This document shows positions 21,374 to 32,549 of a DNA stretch of 64,000 bases, piece by piece. Under the pieces are notes generated by a model. It saw only the letters and a list, made by a program, of their open reading frames with translations, did not search any database and had not been told where the DNA came from. Within the stretch, counting starts at the first letter, position 1, and each line of letters starts with the position of its first letter. Source of the DNA: Turnera subulata (lineage: Eukaryota; Streptophyta; Magnoliopsida; Malpighiales; Passifloraceae). A program made the position numbers and the translations under genes. The stretch lies in NCBI GenBank assembly GCA_028386065.3, contig JAKUCV010007752.1, forward strand, positions 37,666-101,665. The letters are read 5' to 3'.

Positions 21374-22401
21374 CTCCCCCTTGACCAAGCTGCTCTTCAA
21401 ATTCATCAGCCTTTTTAACTGCTCGAACCTGTTCTTAGGTAGAGGCTTAGTGAATAGGTCTGCAAGCTGTTCTTCAGAGCTGCAAAACAAGACCTGAACT
21501 TCGCCTTCACTTTCAGCTTCCCTGATCACATGAAATTTTATCTTGAAATGCCTTGTCCTGCCATGATCAATTGGGTTCTTAATCATAGCAATTGCAGACT
21601 GATTATCACAGAATAGCTCCATAGGTTCCTCTTGCTCCATCTTCAAATCCAACATAATCTTCCTGAACCAAACAACTTGATTCATAGTTGAAGCAGCAGG
21701 AAGGTACTCTGCCTCAGCTGTGGATTGAGCAACTACACTTTGCTTCTTAGAACACCAAGCAAATGCATTTGAGACAAACAAGAACACATAACCAGTAGTA
21801 CTTTTCATGTCATTTATACTTCCAGCCCAATCACTGTCACTATACACCTTCAATTTTGCATCTTCTAGTGAGCTGTAGTATAATCCAAGATCGGTAGTGC
21901 CCTTGACATACCTAAGCACTCTCTTCATTACTGCTGCATGGCTCTTTTTAGGTGCATTAACTCTCTTCATTACTGCTGCATGGCTCTTTTTAGGTGCATT
22001 AAGGAACCTAGATAATAAGTTAGTTGCAAACAATAGATCAGGACAAGTTGCTGTAAGGTACAACAAACTCCCAACATAACTTCTGAACATCTCATTTTCA
22101 ACATCTTCTTCATCTGCATTCTTTGCCAGCTTGATGTTTTGCATCAATGGAGTTGCCACTGCTTTGCAGGAGTCCATTTTGAACTTTTTCAGAATAGATT
22201 CTGCATCTCTTTTCTGAGAAATCAAGGTACCTTCATCGCATTGCATCACCTCCATACCAAGGAAGTATTGCATTAACCCCAAATCTGATATTTCAAACTC
22301 CTTCTCCATCTCCACTTTAAACTTAGCAATCTGAGCATGTTCCACTCCTGTTACAAGCATGCCATCAACATAGAGAGAAACTATAATCAAATCATCAATA
22401 T
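21374..22401 (-). pseudogene. Copia RT (C-terminal half) and RNase H
   Basis: An open frame of 340 codons runs from about 22390 to 21368, starting in mid-RT just before the catalytic box, which reads LYVDGML instead of YVDDM(L/I). It continues FEISDLGLMQYFLGMEV, GSLLYLTATCPDLLFA, WAGSINDMKSTTGYVF, QSVVAQSTAEAEYL, ELFCDNQSAI and QLADLFTKPLP, ending SSLVKGEC before the polypurine tract. The N-terminal half of RT is missing and replaced by an LTR-B fragment. A 42-bp in-frame duplication lies at 21919-22002. Confidence 0.88.
21919..22002 (-). repeat. Perfect 42-bp tandem duplication inside pol
   Basis: Bases 21919-21960 and 21961-22002 are identical. The duplication adds 14 codons (NAPKKSHAAVMKRV twice) without breaking the frame. 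Confidence 0.95.
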
Positions 22402-22506
22402 TGTTGGTTTTTTATATTTTTGGACTTGATTTTAATGAGATACTTTTGGGCATGATTTCAAAGATGCTAAATGGTAGGAGAGATCGGTTAAAGATACTGA
22501 ACTTTC
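22402..22506 (-). repeat. LTR-B fragment embedded in pol
   Basis: The first 105 bp of LTR-B (TGTTGGTTTTTTATATTT.. to ..GAACTTTCTC) sits between the end of the integrase and the middle of RT. It marks where the 3' LTR and the 3' half of an inner family-B element were deleted. Confidence 0.85.
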
Positions 22507-23905
22507 TCCTCTTTCCAATCCCAGTAAGCTTCTTCATCCACTTTGACATCTCTTGTTGTCACCACCTTCTCATTGTCAACCATGAACACCCTGTAGCCTT
22601 TGGATTGACTACTATATCCCAATAGTATGCCCTTTTCAGCTTTGAAGTCGAGCTTCTTTCTCTTTTCTTCAGGAACATGAACATAGCAAAGAGAACCGAA
22701 CACTTTCAAATGCTTCACAGTTGGTTTCTGTCCAAACCAAGCTTCTATAGGAGTCATCCCATCAACTGACTTTGTTGGAAGCCTATTGATGAGATAAATA
22801 GCCGTATAAGTTGCTTCTGCCTAGAAACTCTGAGGTAGCTTCTTCTCTGCAAGCATGCTCCTTGCCATCTCCATCACTGTCCTATTCTTCCTCTCTACGA
22901 CTCCGTTCTATTGTGGAGAGTATGGTACAGTCAATTAATGAACAATTCCATTTGAGTTGTAAAAATCTTCAAACATCCTTGACATGTATTCTCCCCCTCT
23001 ATCTGATCTCAACTTCTTTATTCTGCAATTGCTTTGAGTTTTTGCCATGCTCTTGAGTTTCTTAAACACTTCCATAGTTGCCATCTTGTTTTTCAAGAGA
23101 TAAATCCATGTGATCCGAGTCAGATCATCAATAAACAACATGAAATAGAGATTACCACTCAAAGATGGTGTGTGCATTGGACCACAAAGATCAGTGTGCA
23201 CCAGCTCGAGCTTCTCTGAGGCTTTTCCTTCTGTCGCAACCGGAAAAGACACTCTATGCATCTTTCCCAATTGGCAGGGCTCACAAATTTGTCCAGGAAC
23301 TTGTATTGTTGGCAAGTCCCTAACATACTCTTTCTGTGTAGCAAGTTTCAAACAATACAAGCTAGCATGGCCATATCTTCTATGCCACAAGCTACTTTCA
23401 TCAACTTCACATTTATTCATCATCTCATTATGCATGCTCAAGTTCATAGGAAATGCATTGTTCATCATCTTTATTTTGTAAACAAGCTTGCCTTTCACAG
23501 AGATCACACAACAATCATCTTCAAAAATTACTGAATTTCCCTTCTTAGTCATTTCTATCACACTCAAGAGATTGTGCTTCAATCCAGCAAAACATCTTTA
23601 ATGAATTTGCTAACTCCATTACAGTTCATATAGACAATACCTTTTCCCGTGGATTTGAGAATGGCACCATCAACAGTTTTGACTTCCATACAGACTGACT
23701 TATCCAAATCCAAGAACCATTTTGTATTTCCAGTCATGTGACTAGTGCAGCCATTGTCAATGTACCATACACCATCTTCTTGCTTTCCAGAAGTCTCACT
23801 TACCATGAACATGAACTCTTCCTGATTGTTTTCAACAAGCTTAGCCTGTTGTCTTGCCTGTGATTGTTCCTGCACCTGTTGTTGGATTTTATTTTCACCA
23901 TTCTG
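22507..23905 (-). pseudogene. Copia protease and integrase (family-B element)
   Basis: From the right: protease with WYIDNGCTSHMTG; the GAG-pre-integrase domain with SLWHRRYGHAS and CEPCQLGKMHR; the integrase core with HTDLCGPM, FIDDLTRITWIYLL and LRSDRGGEY, then NGVVERKNRTVMEMARSML; and the C-terminal GFQKPTVK-like block (GQKPTVKHLKVFGSLCYVHVP). Several stop codons interrupt the frame, for example after GIVH and within the SPQ-NGVVER block. It ends at EEKVQ where the LTR-B fragment begins. Confidence 0.85.
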
Positions 23906-24766
23906 TCTAGCCCTACAGTATCATTCTATGTGTCCAAGCTTTTGATAGAAATTGCACTTCTTAGTCTTCCAACACCTTTACTCCAAATGGTTTGTTTTTC
24001 CACAGAATTTACAAGGTGGAAAAACAATTTGAGAACTTGATGCCTCCTTCTAGTGTTTGTTTGTACTCTTTTCTGGTTTTTGCTTGGTTTCAGATTTGTT
24101 GTTGACATTTTTCTGCTTAGCTTGGAAGGCTGACTCTATCCCAGCTTCTGTTCTCCTCAAGTGCCTTTGCTCATATGCTTCAAGTTTTCCAACAAGCTCA
24201 GGAACTGTCATCTGTGAGATATCATTTGATTCTTCAATACCAGAAACTTTAGGTTCATACCTCTCAGTTACTGTATTCAGGATCTTCTCCACAACTCTAA
24301 CTTCTGGAATTGCTTCTCCATACAACTTGATCTTGTTTTTAAAGGCATATTCTCTAACTGTTTCAGAATCTGCCATCTTCAACATTTCGAAATCCCTTCT
24401 CAATGATTGCATTCTGAATTGCCTTGTTTCTGTAGAACCTCTGAACTGTTTCTCAAGGATCTTCCATGCTTCTTTGGCTATTGAGGATCCAACAATCAAG
24501 GGGAAAATCTCCTCTGAAACCAGAGAAAACATAAATGAAATTGCAGTATTGTGTTTCTGCAATTTTTCATTATATGCTTTCAACTGATTCACAAACATAT
24601 TAACAATATCTTCATCTTCTGTAAATCCTTCTTCAATTAGAAACCACAAACCATTGGCTACAAAGAAAGATTTCACTCTTATAGCCCAATAGTTGTAGTT
24701 TTCTCCATCAAAGATTGGTGGTAAAGGTAAAGATGTGGTGGTTTTGTTTGCTGGTTGGGTACTCAT
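23906..24766 (-). pseudogene. Copia gag with two zinc knuckles (family-B element)
   Basis: The gag starts at the ATG at 24766 (MSTQPANKTTTSLPLPPIFDGENYNYWAIRVKSFF), 71 bases after the primer-binding site. It contains the UBN2-type gag core (AWKILEKQFRGSTETRQFRMQSLRRDFEML.. and VPELVGKLEAYEQR). The first frame ends at 24050, and two damaged CCHC-type knuckles follow (CKFCGKTNH.. and CNFYQKLGH..), each with an internal stop. Confidence 0.85.
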
Positions 24767-24836
24767 TTTGTGGCTTAGTGTTTAGAAGGTGTTTGGGTTG
24801 ATTTGGTGAGGTTTCAAGGCCTGAAAGAGAGAACTT

Positions 24837-24848
24837 GCTCCGCTACCA
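24837..24848 (-). other. Primer-binding site of inner copia (family B)
   Basis: The minus strand reads TGGTAGCGGAGC next to partial LTR-B, with gag downstream. Confidence 0.75.
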
Positions 24849-24850
24849 AT

Positions 24851-25174
24851 TGTTAGTTTTTTATATTTTTGGACCTGATTTTAATGAATAAAAGATATTT
24901 TGGACATGATTTCAAAGATGCTAAATGGTAGGAGAGATCGGTTAAAGATATTAAACTTTCTCACAAAATAGAATTTGACGAAGATACATACTCCTGGAGA
25001 AGACAACTCCATGCACTCAACGTTTTGTTCTTCTCTTCTAACACAGATTACACAACACACTTAGATACTTATTTATAGAAGGATTTAGTGTTCACAAACA
25101 CTGACACACTACACTCTTCATTATCACAGACACCATTTTATTTTCAGAACACTCTAGACTTCTACTCTAACCAT
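24851..25174 (-). repeat. LTR-B, partial copy (324 bp)
   Basis: Homologous to the first 322 or so bases of 25177-25638. It is truncated at CTAACCAT, where the complete LTR-B begins two bases later. It abuts a primer-binding site, so it was the 5' LTR of the gag-bearing element. Confidence 0.88.
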
Positions 25175-25176
25175 AT

Positions 25177-25638
25177 TGTTGGTTTTTTATATTTTTGGAC
25201 CTGATTTTAATGAATAAAAGATATTTTGGACATGATTTCAAAGATGCTAAATGGTAGGAGAGATCGGTTAAAGATACTAAACTTTCTCACAAAACAGAAT
25301 TTGACGAAGATACATACTCCTGGAGAAGACAACTCCATACACTCAACGTTTGTTCTTCTCTTCTAACACAAAAAGCACAACACACTTAGATACTTATTTA
25401 TAGAAGGATTTAGTGTTCACAAACACTGACACACTACACTCTTTCTTATCACAAAGACCATTTTATTTTCAGAACACTCTAGACTTCTACTCTAACCATT
25501 CACCCACTAACCAATGATATATAATTTAATACATACATATTTTGCATGTGTTACAAAAATACATGGGAGTAGGTAACGCACATAATAACACTTCTAGTTA
25601 ACCTTCATAATAACAGGATCACAAACTCATATTCAACA
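25177..25638 (-). repeat. LTR-B, complete copy (462 bp)
   Basis: TGTTGG.. to ..ATTCAACA. On its right is a polypurine tract (minus strand GGATCAAACGGGAG, 25639-25652), so it is the 3' LTR of a different element whose interior lies to the right. Confidence 0.88.
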
Positions 25639-25697
25639 CTCCCGTTTGATCCTATTATTATTATCTTCAATTATCTCCATATCTCAGTAGCATGCCT

Positions 25698-26651
25698 TCA
25701 TCTTGAATTCTTCAAAGCTTTGTCTGCATATTTATTATGGAATAAAAATATAGCAGATTTTGACTGCATCATCTCCATCCTCCATCTGATCACATCCTGA
25801 CCGAAATTATTCCTGCCACGGTCAAGTTTACTTCTCTTGATCAAGCTGTTCCCAAAAATTTGCAACTTCCTTCTTTTAACTTTTCCCACTTTTGCAAATT
25901 CATCGTCTGCATCTTCTGCAATTGCCAATCTATCCACTCTTTTTACTTCCACCAGTTCACAATCTAAGCACATATTATCATCTTTAAAAATAACCTCAAC
26001 TTTTTCTTTTTCTCCATCATCAGTGCATTCAATCACAACAACATTCTCTGTTTCATGTGTTTTTGATTTTGAACTACCATTTTCATTCTCAACTTCAATT
26101 AATTTGCAATTGGAGAAATCTTTGAACTCTAAACACAAATTCTCACGAATAACAAAATATGAGTCTTCACTTTTCACAGATTCAGTAACATTTCCAAGAC
26201 TAAAAACAGTAAGCGTCTCATAATGCATAATCACTTCATCAATTATTCCAAAATTATCCAAACATTCATCATTTTTAGTAAGTTCATAACTCTTACCAAT
26301 CAAACCTTCATTTCTATTATTTGCAGCGAAATCAGAGCCATTTGCTATCTCTGATTCAGCAACTTCAACCTCCCCAATTTCTTCATTTTCATTGTTCCCA
26401 AGCTCATCACTTTCAAGGAACAGAATCACCTAACTTATGATAAACGATTTTCTGTCCGACAAATCCAAGTCGAACTCCTCTTCCAGCTTCTGGCACAGCA
26501 TCTTTGTTGTCATTGTGTCAAAATCAGAACATTGAAGAACCTCCCTCAACCTTGCAATGATCTCCCAATCAGAAACTATCTTCTTGATCTCTAACAAATC
26601 AAAAGGACAAGACCCGTAAAGAAAGAACCTGCTCTGTGGAAACCATTTCAA
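25698..26651 (-). pseudogene. Captured host DEK_C-domain segment in the gag position
   Basis: The frame begins 49 bases after the family-A primer-binding site and carries IVSDWEIIARLREVLQ, FDTMTTKMLCQKLEEEF and DLDLSDRKSFI, the three-helix DEK_C signature found at the N-terminus of plant SWIB/DEK chromatin proteins. After one TAG (about 26430) comes LFLESDELG and about 240 acidic residues, ending in a basic KRRKLQIFG.. stretch. No gag or pol motif is present. The position between a primer-binding site and a polypurine tract suggests transduplication of a host gene by a copia element. DEK_C binds DNA or histones in host proteins; no activity is claimed here. Confidence 0.65.
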
Positions 26652-26699
26652 GATTTGTGGAAACCATTTGTGGAAACTGTAGGGTCCCGAAAGAAGAGG

Positions 26700-26711
26700 G
26701 CTCCGCTACCA
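26700..26711 (-). other. Primer-binding site of outer copia (family A)
   Basis: The minus strand reads TGGTAGCGGAGC, 2 bases inside the right LTR-A. Confidence 0.75.
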
Positions 26712-26713
26712 AA

Positions 26714-27182
26714 TGTTGGTTTTCTGGAAAAATTCCAGAAATCTGCAGAATGAACAAGCTGACTTTGAAGGTTACTGTTTCATTAATTTTCTCTCTAATC
26801 TCTTAATCTTTTATTTCGATCACTTAGTGAACAAGTCAGAGAACACACATTCAAGTGAAAAACACACGTTTTTCCTTCATTGAATTCAGATTACAACATT
26901 CACATATATAGGCCCATGGTGTACAAGTTGCAAGCAACTTGCTGTTGCAACTCGCAAACATATCAGGTCTTGACTTACTTGATTACACACACCCTTTGTT
27001 AGCTCAACATTTAGCCTCCCTAGGATGATCAAGATAACACAACCAAATAAAATAAACATTACATTAAATAATCACACAATTTGCAGGGGTTTATCCTTCA
27101 ATATATTTTATATTTCTTTGAATGCAAAAGTGACGCCAAACCTTACTGTACAAAACACCAACAACTTGTCATACTGCTAACA
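26714..27182 (-). repeat. LTR-A, right (5') copy
   Basis: 469 bp, partner of 20913-21373, followed by TSD GAGGT at 27183-27187. The copies differ by scattered substitutions and small indels. Confidence 0.9.
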
Positions 27183-27187
27183 GAGGT

Positions 27188-28713
27188 TCACTAAGCATGC
27201 ACTCCCATAGATTGAGAGTTCTAACCCGGCCTACCATTTTTCTTAGTAGGTAATCTGTAAATACCACTATAAGCTGCTGAGCCTAGTAGTTTGTCCTCGC
27301 TCTAGACTAGGGGAGCCAGCAACCCCTTCCACCTAAATTTTCTTCTAAAAAAAAGGAGATGTTGGTTCAGAGCTACTGATATGAGTACGAACGTCCTGCA
27401 ACTTGTTCATAAATTCCAAAAGACTAAACAAGTTTTTTGGCTTAGCTAGATAAGAAAAAACAACTACAATCGTATCAAATTTACAGGATAACTTATAGGG
27501 AATTGATTTCAATTCCAAGAATTGAATTCAATTCCCGCATACCAATCGGGCTGTTAGTGAGTCCGCCTTTCAATGTATAGGCGCAAACAATGTAGGGGAG
27601 GGACCATACGCATACGGCATACCACACTTGCTAGATTTGATGCAGGCTATTTCAGACGTAATTGATCAGATTAAGTGCTTGATTTGATTCAGGCCATTCT
27701 TAAACTAAATTAATCGAGACTTAATCACTCGGATTGTTTGGATGATGTATATAATTGTCCTCTATCATAATAAATCTTAGTATTATATCAACTTTCTATT
27801 CTGGGCAAGGGTATCTTGAATTTTTAAACTCATGAAAATTTAACCTCAATACAATTTTTCTCTTTACAACATTTCTGCCCCCTTGACTATATATACATGT
27901 AAATAAATAAATAAGATAATATTGGGCACAAGAAAGATTTGTAATATCTTCTAACGATATATATAAAAAAAAAACTATGTTTTGAATTGAAAGTCTTGGA
28001 AGATTTGAGACAAAGTTAATTTATTAGGAAATGTAGCTCATAGTTTAATGCCAGCTCACAGATGAGGTCGTAAATTTCCTCTGCCTCATACAACACATGT
28101 AAAAAAATAATATAATAAATTATATTATGTATAAAATTAAAATAAAATTACTAATTTTTTCTTACAAAATTTAATAATTTAATTTGGATAAATATTAACA
28201 AATTGAATTCAAGATTGAGAATTCAAATGCAATAGTAACACAAAGGTATAATGATAAAAAGAAAAAACCAAAACACAAGAAATTTTATATGCAACAACAA
28301 TATCCGGCAAGTTAAGAGTTAGAATTCATTGTTTTTTTGTCGTCTAAACAAAATCAAATTTTTAAAGAATTTGAAAAATCGAAAAGGCTGATGGGTCAGC
28401 AGCCTACCTGGGAATATTGGTGTATCCAATTTGGACATACAGGGCGACTTTGGTTGTTTGTGCCAACGATATGGGTAAAAAATTGGGTTTAAGATTTGGT
28501 TTTATATATATGTGAAGAAGAGTTTATTTTTAATAGTGATCCGTGGGAAAATTGCATATTATTTAATTTGAGGAAAAAATAATGAAGCAAGTTAATACAT
28601 AATAATTTTTACCACTTATATGTAAAGAAAAATATCAACAACAAAAACTAAAGCCTAGAGAGTGAAGATCAAGAATAGGAATCCTACATTAAATTGATTC
28701 CTGTGAGTCCATT
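27188..28713. other. AT-rich intergenic DNA
   Basis: No ORF, terminal repeat or conserved motif was recognised over 1.5 kb. The stretch from 27900 to 28300 is strongly AT-rich. Confidence 0.5.
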
Positions 28714-30104
28714 CTTGCTGTTTAAAACCTAATTTGGCGTTTCAGATGCCAGACTGTTTTTCTCTCTGAAATTGTGTTTATGACCACTAATAAACACACT
28801 AATCAAAATGCAATGAGGAAGGGTTAGAGAAAATATGACACAGGATTTATAGTGGTTCGCCACACAGGACTATCTCCACTACTCAAGGATCCCCCCTTGA
28901 GATTTCAAACAAACTCTTATTATGATTTTTCAAGGGTTCAACCACTAACCTAAAATGCAATTTTTTCCCTTAGGCTCAACTCAAACCTTACACACTCACT
29001 ACAAAGCTTTCCCTAGCTTTGTCTTACAGAAAACCCTTTGATACAGAAGCTATAACTAAGTACAACAACTTTTCCCTTCAAATATTGTCTCACAATGAAC
29101 TAGGAAAAGTGTTTGTCTCTCTCTCTTTTGCTTGACTTTTGAGAACTGCAAGTGCACTAACTTTGCTTGAATTCAGAATCTCGGTTTAGCAGCTCTGAGG
29201 TTCTCCTTGAATCAGCATCTCATTATATAGGCAAGTTGGATGGTGGTTATTTCAAAAGATCCGTTACATGTCCCTTTCCATCCAGCTGGTTTTTCTTCCG
29301 AGGTGCCAGAATGTTAACGTTCACTTTGCCTGTTGTCCCTCTCACTTTGGCATGAGATCCAGCTGTCAGCAGCTTTTTGTCATTGATATCATTGTTTAGC
29401 ATAGTCCTAGGAAGTTTGAATTCAGCTGACATTTGATTTGTTTAAGGTAGCCTTTTCATTGATTCAGATTCCACAAATGGTAGTGTACTAGGTTCCTTTG
29501 ACCAATCCCCATAGGGATTAAACAAATCAAGTCACATGGATGTCTTTTGATGAAAGCGACAGCTTATGTGCACTAACACACTCTCCAATCCCACTCACTT
29601 CTTCTTCCAAGGAGTTGATCACGGATGGGGCACTTGTGTGAACTGCAAATCATGGTTAGAAGCACAAGACACTATACATAGGTTTGTATAGGTTTGTCAT
29701 AATCAAAACGTAGTTACTAAACTGTATTTAAAGGCATATTATTATATTATAATCAATGTCACAATTTAATCCATATCTTATGTTAATAATCGGAATAAAG
29801 TGTTTTTTCATCCTTGTATTAGACCTCAAAGTTGGAAGTCATCCCTCTATTAGATTTTGGCTTGTTTTCATCCCTCTCTTTGTGAATTTTGTCTTATTTT
29901 CATCTTTGTGTTCGCCTTTTTGGCCTATTTAGAGGGATGAAAACAAGCCAAAATCCATGGACAGAGGGATGAAAATAGACCAAAACCAATACAAGGATGA
30001 CTTTCAACTTTATGGTCTAACACAAGGATGAAAAAAGGCTTTAATCCGTTAATAATCATACTTAATTAGGCCTAAGCAACTTCCTAATCATCAACCGATT
30101 CACA
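28714..30104 (-). repeat. SIRE-type left (3') LTR, end-truncated, with MITE insertion
   Basis: Homologous to about 47367-48529. It begins at CTTGCTGTTTAAAACC, not TGTTGGCCC, so its outermost 65 or so bases are gone. It ends GATTCACA next to the polypurine tract. It contains a 256-bp MITE absent from the right LTR. Confidence 0.88.
29792..30047. mobile_element. MULE-like foldback MITE, 256 bp
   Basis: It is flanked by a 10-bp direct repeat, GTTAATAATC (29782-29791 and 30048-30057), present once in the empty site of the right LTR. The ends are long inverted repeats: GGAATAAAGTGTTTTTTCAT against GGATTAAAGCCTTTTTTCAT on the other strand, and pairing continues well over 50 bp. TSDs of 9-10 bp are typical of Mutator-like elements. 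It has no coding capacity. Confidence 0.88.
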
Positions 30105-30613
30105 TTCTCCCCCTTTTTGATGATGACAAACCTTAAACAATGTGGAGATGTGAATTTTGTGTATTCTAAGCTCCCCCTCAACATATGCTCCCCCTAGATC
30201 AAATATTTTTTCAATTTGTCCATCTTTCAAGCGTTTAGAGCATAAGAAGCAGAAAAATAAAATGAAGACATAAAATTTATAAAGCCACATTATATTAAAA
30301 GAGAATGAGCATGTCGAAAAACACAGATCCATATGCTCCCGAAACTAAATCTCTCCCTCAGCCTAATCTCTCCCCCTTTTGGCATCACAAAAAGCACAAC
30401 TAGGGTGGACAGATTGGCACCGAGAATGCCACAACAGAAACAACAGCAGCAGACAATAGACAGAACCAGTCAAGAACCAAGTAGACAACAACAGAAAGAC
30501 ATATTGGCACCGAATATGCCACAACAACTAGCAAAGTACAGGAAACAGATAAACAAGCATAATAAAACATGCATGATCCTAAATGAGCATCAGATCTGGA
30601 TAGCAATGAGAGG

Positions 30614-32549
30614 TCAAACACTGGCAGATTTCTGGCCAGACGAGGAATCAGAAGACTCAACGTCATCACTACCATCATCAGTTGTCTCAACCGCATTCTC
30701 GGCAACCAACAGATCTAGTTGAGCTTTTCCCATTTCCATAATTTTCTTCATCAGACCTTTAAGCTCATACAGCTCTTCCTTCACATCCTTTATCTCCTCA
30801 GTCAAAGCCTCAATACGGGCATCCTTAGAAGTGCTTGGCTGGACCACATAAAATACCCCATGTTTGTTCCTTTTGAGCCGCATTTTGCTAAGAGTAGCAG
30901 TGCAGATGGAATCACCAAGTACTGGATGATACGCTTTGGTGGGAATCACACCAAAGTGACGAGTAATCAGGGTGATGAGGCTTCCATAAGGTCGAGCAGT
31001 AGAGAGACAAAGATGGTAAAAGATGATGTACCCATAGTCAATAGGACTATTTGTCAGCACACAACCCAGAAGCCACATGTCATAAGTCTTGAGCAAGGTC
31101 TGGTGTCCTCCACGAGGAATTAAGACTCTTGTGATAAAATAAAGAACCAACCTATGCTCGGGATAGAGATCCTGATAGGAACCCTTCTTGGTGGACTGCC
31201 CAAATAACAACTTCCTCTACTCAGAAACACTAGGTGTGTTGGGCACATTAACAAGATTTCCAGAGGTAGTGTTATAGTACCTAACAGACCCTTTCTTCAA
31301 ATGCAACAACTTCTTAATCAATTTGGCATTAACAAAGACAGAGATCCCACAAATCGTGCTTTGAAGACCAATAACGTTACCAATATCTTCATGCTTAGGT
31401 AACATATTTGTGTGGAAATCCTGAACCATGGATTCATAAGAAGATACTTGAAGAGTGGCAAGTATGGTGAGTTGAGCCGGCTCTACTGTTTCCACAACAG
31501 CAGACCCAATCAAATCCTCAAAGTGGACAAAAACAGATTTCTGAAATTCGAAAGCACTGCCCACAATTCCAGTGGGATCCTTCTCTTCCTCATCATCATC
31601 AACAATCTTCCTAACCTGCTTTTTGGACCTGGAGAGTTTCCCTGACTTGTTGACATGCTTGACCGAGGGCTCGTAGCATTCTTCACTCTCAGATCCTTCT
31701 TCATCACCCTCAGGCACAAGAGGTGTATCCCCGGTTACTCCCTCAGGGGTTACATCAGGAATCACTTCATCGTCATCCTCATCATCTTCCTCTGATTCAG
31801 CAACCTCATAAACCACTTTTTCTTTTCCCTTTCTAGATGCAGGTGTCTTCAACCTTTGTATCCGGGTGCTGTCCCCTAGCGTCCGCTTTGGCATTGCAGA
31901 TTCCATAAGCTTCTCCGGTCGAGTAGACTTCTTAGTAGCAGTGGTTTTGGCTCTTTTGGATGGATATTTCTAGGCTATAGGAGTGTCATCTTCTGAGAGG
32001 GTTTTCCCAGAGGAGTTCCTAGGGTTCTCGGGTTGATTTTTAGGAGTAGGGTTAGGAGGAACCTCAAAGATATTCTGGGTAATAGATGGATTGTCAGCAG
32101 GAGGATGGTCAATGAGTGAGGGTTGTTTTTGAACAAGCACAAGTACCTTGGCCTGCTTCTCAAGATCGAGTTCCTTCACAAAGTGATCAATCATTGATTT
32201 CCTTTTTCAAAGAACAGATTTTTGTCTGCTCAATAGGATCAGTATGGTGTGGAGGAATTCGAATCTGGGATAGGAACTCATCTGTGGAGGCTGCAATGTT
32301 TGCAAGAGTTTTTGCAGCCTCTTGGTCAGTGATTGGTTCAGGTGGGTTTGAAGGTGTGGAAGACATCTTTGAAGAGGAGTGTTTTCGCTTTTTAGGAGGT
32401 TTTGGTAGAGTATTTGGAGGTTTTGTGGATGGAGTTGATGGTGGGGGCTTTGAGTTTCTAGTAACTTGGGCAGAGGAATTCTTTAGAGAGGTAGGAGATA
32501 TAAGATTCTCGGTGGTTAAGGGTTTGGAGGAAATCGTTGCTCTTCCCAT
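30614..32549 (-). pseudogene. Extra ORF 3' of pol (env position) with a Transposase_32-like region
   Basis: Starts at the ATG at 32549 (MGRATISSKPLTTEN). An N-terminal Pro/Ser/Lys-rich region is followed by a frameshift near 32190. Then come in-frame stops near 31970 and 31217 in an otherwise continuous frame to 30614, about 640 codons in all. The middle is strongly acidic (EEDDEDDDEVIPD). The next part (FVHFEDLIGSAVV, LPKHEDIGNVIG, then MWLLGCVLTNSPIDYGYIIFYHL) resembles what Pfam calls a putative plant transposon protein domain. The end has a coiled-coil-like IEALTEEIKDVKEELYELKGLM. SIRE-type elements carry an ORF here that was once called env-like. I see no signal peptide and no clear membrane anchor, so the env name is not supported. 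Confidence 0.68.

Larger units (their letters stand above)
20913..27182 (-). mobile_element. Mosaic Ty1/copia element with outer LTR family A and inner LTR family B
   Basis: The outer ends are TGTTGG..CTAACA with a perfect TSD, GAGGT (20908-20912 and 27183-27187). Minus-strand order from the right: LTR-A, primer-binding site, DEK_C-like ORF, polypurine tract, full LTR-B (25177-25638), partial LTR-B (24851-25174), second primer-binding site, gag, zinc knuckles, protease, integrase, a 105-bp LTR-B fragment (22402-22506), the second half of RT with RNase H, a polypurine tract (GGTCAAGGGGGAG) and LTR-A. The simplest reading is a family-A element invaded by, and then rearranged with, family-B elements, but the junctions are not all explained by insertion. 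Confidence 0.85.

Noticed and set aside
24057..24587. Plus-strand ORF of 176 codons
   Set aside because: Antisense shadow of the copia gag. Unlike the Gy1/Gy2 antisense ORFs it has no conserved start context or TATA box that I can see.
30614..32549. A true retroviral envelope gene
   Set aside because: No signal peptide, furin-like site or clear membrane anchor is visible, and the composition is acidic and coiled-coil.
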